Of a stretch of 64,000 bases of DNA, positions 61,462 through 64,000 are shown piece by piece. A program made the translations under genes and the position numbers. The notes beneath the pieces are model-generated. The model had not been told where the DNA came from. It saw nothing but the letters and a program-made list of their open reading frames with translations, and ran no database searches. This DNA is from Latescibacteria bacterium UBA6620 (GTDB lineage Bacteria; Latescibacterota; UBA2968), in contig DJHM01000048.1 of NCBI GenBank assembly GCA_002433075.1, forward strand, positions 83,414 to 147,413. Reading direction: 5' to 3'. How positions within the stretch are numbered: the first letter of the stretch is position 1; each line of letters begins with the position of its first letter.

Positions 61462-62720
61462 TGGAAAGGGTCCCCATTTGCCTCGTCGGCTGCGGTCGGA
61501 TGGGGCACCGTCATATTCTCGCGTATCGCACCCTCGAGGATACGGGGATCAGTAACGTCGACCTGATAGCCGTCTGTGACATCCGCGAGGAGAACTCACA
61601 GTTCGCTGCACGAGAGATCGAACGTCTGTTCGGTCGGCGTCCCCTCGTCTATACCGACCTCGATCTGGTCATCGCGAATCCCGACATCCTCGCCGTCGAC
61701 GTCGTGACCGATGGATCGACCCATCACCAGGTCGCTGTTCCCGCCCTCACCAGCGGAAAGCACGCTCTGGTCGAAAAATCGCTGAGCATTACCATCCGGG
61801 CCTGTCGGGCGCTGATTGACGCCGCAGCGGACGGTAGAGCGATCCTCGCCACGGCCGAAAATTACCGTCGGGACCCACCGAATCGTCTGGTCAAAGCCAT
61901 CCTCGACGCGGGTCTCGTCGGCGATCCCTTCATGATGATGCAGGTCTCCGGCGGCGGAACCGACGAGATGGCCATCACCCCCTGGCGTCATCTCAAGGAA
62001 AAGGGCGCCATCGGTATGGATACGGGCGTTCATTATGCTGACATCATTCAATTCTACCTGGGTGAATACGATTAGATCTTCGGCAGCGGCTTCATCGTCG
62101 AACCTCTACGACGCAAACCAGACCACGAGAGCCACCCCCTCGAGTCCTATCGTAAGCGGGTCAAGACCTATCCCGAGTTCATCGAAGCAACAGGCGAGGA
62201 CTCCGTCGTCGCACTCTACAGAATAGCATCAGGCGCGGTCGCGAACCTGACCCTCGTGGAAGAACGAGGCGGGAAAGGCTGGGAGCGAAGTGTCCACGGT
62301 CCGGCGGGCGCCGTTTATGCCCCGGGCGAGCGGAATGGGAACCCCGTGTTGTTGCGCCTCGAGGGAAAGGAGTATCGAGGCAAGGAGGTACTCGAGTTGC
62401 TCCCCGATTTCGAATTGGACGAAATCACGGCACGTCTCTTCGGACCCGACGGTGTCGAGTACGACCTCCCGACCGAAGAACCTCATCCAGGCTACGCCAT
62501 CGACGCTCGCCATCTCGCCATCGAATATCACGACTTCGCCAGAGCGATCCTTGAAAGCGGCCGACCTGAAGTCGACGGCCTGATCGGAACCAGAACCGTC
62601 GCCGCCATTCTCGGCGCATACGAGTCCGCCGCCCTCGGTCGCTCGGTCACAATGGAAGAAATGTTATCAGGGTCTGTCCGGACCTATCAGGAGGAAATCG
62701 ATACGGCGCTGGCTCTCTGA
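61461..62720 (+). pseudogene. Gfo/Idh/MocA oxidoreductase with an in-frame amber codon
   Basis: CLVGCGRMGHRHILAYRTLE (Rossmann), ALVEKSLSITIRAC (the family EKP here EKS), AENYRRDP and GMDTGVHYADIIQFYLGEYD are followed by TAG at 62073-62075. The frame then continues IFGSGFIVEPLRRKPDHES ... EEPHPGYAIDARHLAIEYHDF to a normal TGA. Apart from the amber codon (CAG or TGG to TAG is sufficient), the gene looks whole at 419 codons. The truncated 204-aa product would have the NAD domain and part of the sheet domain. Confidence 0.82.
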
Positions 62721-62843
62721 AGTTGCCCCACCCGTTCCGGACCCAATGAGCTCACCCAGAACGGGTTGTCCTGTCTTGAGCGGAGAATCCATCCACAGTC
62801 GCCACCCCCGCTCTCCTGCTCGCGCTTTACGGAGGATTCATCA

Positions 62844-63497
62844 ATGGCGTTCACCGTGTACGATTGTCGCGAGGACATCCGCAACATTCTCGTCACGCCA
62901 CAGATTCGTGCCAGGTTCTGTCGGCTCGAACCGGGATCGGGGTCGCTCGATTTCGGCCACACCCACGACCTCGGCCACGAAATTTTCATCATCCTCGAAG
63001 GCCGCGTGGAGTTCCAGATCAGCGGCGACGTCAACGAGCTCGGTCCCGGCCAGATGTGTTACGCCCTCGTCGACGAGCCCCATTCCGTTCGCGTCATCGG
63101 CGAGGAACCCGTCCTGATGTATCTCTCCGTCACCCCGCACATCCAGCCGACGCATACGTTCTACGATGACGATCGAAACCGGCGACCGCCGCATTTCCGT
63201 CCATCCTCCGATTACAACACCGAAACCGACTCGACCACCCCGATGGATGAAATCATCGACCGTCACGTCGACACGGCCCGGGAACTCTACGAATGCGCTC
63301 GCGAGAACCTCGCAACCCAGGAGGCCCAGGCCGCCTTGCTAAAGCGGGCCCTGACCGACGACGATCTCGAAACCGCCAACGTGATCCGTGAAACGATGTG
63401 GTCGCCCCAGCTCGAACTCTTCAAACAGATGCATACCACAGCAGACGTCTGGAACACGCTCGCCCCCCGTGCCGGCTCGGTCAACGCGCACTACTAA
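62844..63497 (+). CDS. Cupin-domain protein with helical tail (copy 2 of module)
   Basis: 217 aa, ATG 62844 with GGAGG upstream. Cupin: HTHDLGHEIFIILEGRVEFQ and LGPGQMCYALVDEPHSVRVIG, followed by a helical tail (DEIIDRHVDTARELYECARE). The same arrangement is in the protein at 26778-27413, including LVTP-IR-RF, VTPHI-PTHT and the ending 'W--LAP'. Followed 35 bases later by a Gfo/Idh gene. Confidence 0.85.
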   Translation: MAFTVYDCREDIRNILVTPQIRARFCRLEPGSGSLDFGHTHDLGHEIFIILEGRVEFQISGDVNELGPGQMCYALVDEPHSVRVIGEEPVLMYLSVTPHIQPTHTFYDDDRNRRPPHFRPSSDYNTETDSTTPMDEIIDRHVDTARELYECARENLATQEAQAALLKRALTDDDLETANVIRETMWSPQLELFKQMHTTADVWNTLAPRAGSVNAHY

Positions 63498-63532
63498 CGG
63501 GTTAATGTTCGCCCGATCTCAAAGGTGTGATA

Positions 63533-64000
63533 TGTCTCGCGTGAAAATCGGTGTTTTGGGTTGCGGCGCTGTTACCCAGGTTCAACATCTGCCCAACCTT
63601 CTCGAACTCGACGAAGCGTACGAGGTTTCCGTCGTCTGTGACCTCTCCCCCGACCAAGCCAGATACGTCGCGGAGCGGTTTCGGATCCCGACCCACGTCA
63701 GCCAGGTTGAAGACCTGCTCGCGTCCGACATCGACGCGGTTCTCCTATGCCATACCGACCCGAAAAGCGACGAAACCATCGCGGCGTTCAACGCCGGCAA
63801 ACACGTCCTCGTCGAGAAACCCGTCTGTGCTTCTCTCCAGGAAGCTGATGCGATGATCGAGGCGATGAACCGCTCCGGCAAGGTCGGGCAGGCTGCTTAC
63901 ATGAAGGCCTACGACCCAGCTTTCGCCCTCGCACAGAAGGAAGTCGAGGGCATGGACTTCAGCTTCATTCAGATCAACCACCTCCATCCGAGCAACAATC
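63533..64000 (+). CDS. Gfo/Idh/MocA oxidoreductase (copy 2 of module), cut by window edge
   Basis: 156 codons visible. IGVLGCGAVTQVQHLPNLLE, YEVSVVCDLSPDQARYVAE, AVLLCHTDPKSDE, GKHVLVEKPVC and YMKAYDPAF match the gene at 27544 almost block for block, including QINHLHPSNN. ATG 63533 with AAAGG upstream. The substrate domain continues beyond base 64000. Confidence 0.9.

Noticed and set aside
14620..62075. Stop-codon reassignment, suggested by in-frame TAG in four genes
   Set aside because: TAG ends at least ten intact genes here (pyrB, zinc ribbon, hyuA, hyuB, SMR, cupin, Gfo/Idh at 28.6 kb and others), and TAA or TGA are also found in frame. Point mutations fit better.
1..64000. CRISPR arrays, tRNA or rRNA genes
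   Set aside because: No spaced direct repeats of CRISPR type, and no tRNA cloverleaf or rRNA sequence was recognised. The repeats present are tandem or palindromic.

Overview
The window is a chromosomal segment of a GC-rich heterotrophic bacterium. It contains no rRNA, tRNA, CRISPR array or transposase gene, so taxonomy can only be inferred from gene content: formylglycine sulfatase, FG-GAP propeller, phytanoyl-CoA dioxygenase, rhamnonate-type enolases, MlrC peptidase, many Gfo/Idh oxidoreductases, cupins, AP-endonuclease-fold isomerases, and hydantoinase A and B. That mixture resembles Latescibacterota or Poribacteria-like environmental lineages (inference). Start codons are often TTG or GTG with good Shine-Dalgarno sites. 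TGA, TAA and TAG all terminate intact genes.

Layout. 1-9.2 kb: DHDPS-family lyase (cut by the window edge), a PleD-like diguanylate cyclase, then a minus-strand run HAD / broken MOSC / TIM-barrel isomerase / rlmL / sulfatase / FG-GAP. 9.2-12.8 kb: a tight PhyH / aspartoacylase-like / FGGY kinase operon and a FlgM-like gene with its own terminator. 13.2-15.8 kb: a wrecked locus (OPT-like transporter and a heparinase-like protein with frameshifts and an in-frame TAG). 16-19.5 kb: pyrB, a 123-aa unknown, a 43-aa zinc ribbon and a rhamnonate dehydratase-like enolase, then modA. 19.6-23.8 kb: ZTP riboswitch-glyA and malate synthase G. 23.8-33.2 kb: a collapsed receiver domain, serine hydrolase, Mut7-C and broken cutA, then cupin, Gfo/Idh, ROK kinase, SelA-like PLP enzyme, SMR pump, sialidase-like and ArsC-like genes. 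33.4-38 kb: alcohol dehydrogenase, a second enolase, MlrC. 38-44 kb: decayed DUF4185-like gene, ECF sigma gene with an amber codon, RND transporter, SigZ-like sigma with an overlapping Cys-rich micro-ORF. 44-49 kb: 2-hydroxyacid dehydrogenase, isomerase remnant, sorbitol dehydrogenase-like enzyme, SDR, chimeric secreted pseudogene. 49-55 kb: a LolD/LolE-type ABC exporter with an AttH/CrtC lipocalin, redoxin remnant, metallophosphoesterase. 55-64 kb: convergent hyuA and hyuB, MarR-pirin operon, cupins and Gfo/Idh genes; the last one runs off the window.

Two themes stand out. First, about fifteen loci are damaged by single nonsense codons, one-base indels or deletions that remove catalytic cores, and several intact-looking proteins have lost a key residue. 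Most nonsense codons are explained by C-to-T or G-to-A changes, and several indels lie in homopolymers. Either the genome is accumulating pseudogenes, or part of the signal is assembly error. Second, intergenic space is seeded with short repeats: a MITE-like element with terminal inverted repeats placed after gene ends, a REP-like 'gcgaaggc / gtaggagc' family, and short tandem repeats, one of which lies inside the linker of rlmL.

The metabolic theme is uptake and oxidation of sugars, sugar acids and sulfated or uronic polymers, with glycine/serine and glyoxylate metabolism (glyA under ZTP control, then glcB). The best candidates for new biology are the Cys-rich micro-ORF at the SigZ-like gene, the unknown and zinc-ribbon genes behind pyrB, the duplicated cupin/Gfo-Idh module, the CTG start of rlmL, and a switch-like inverted-repeat element ahead of a cupin at 61.03-61.1 kb.
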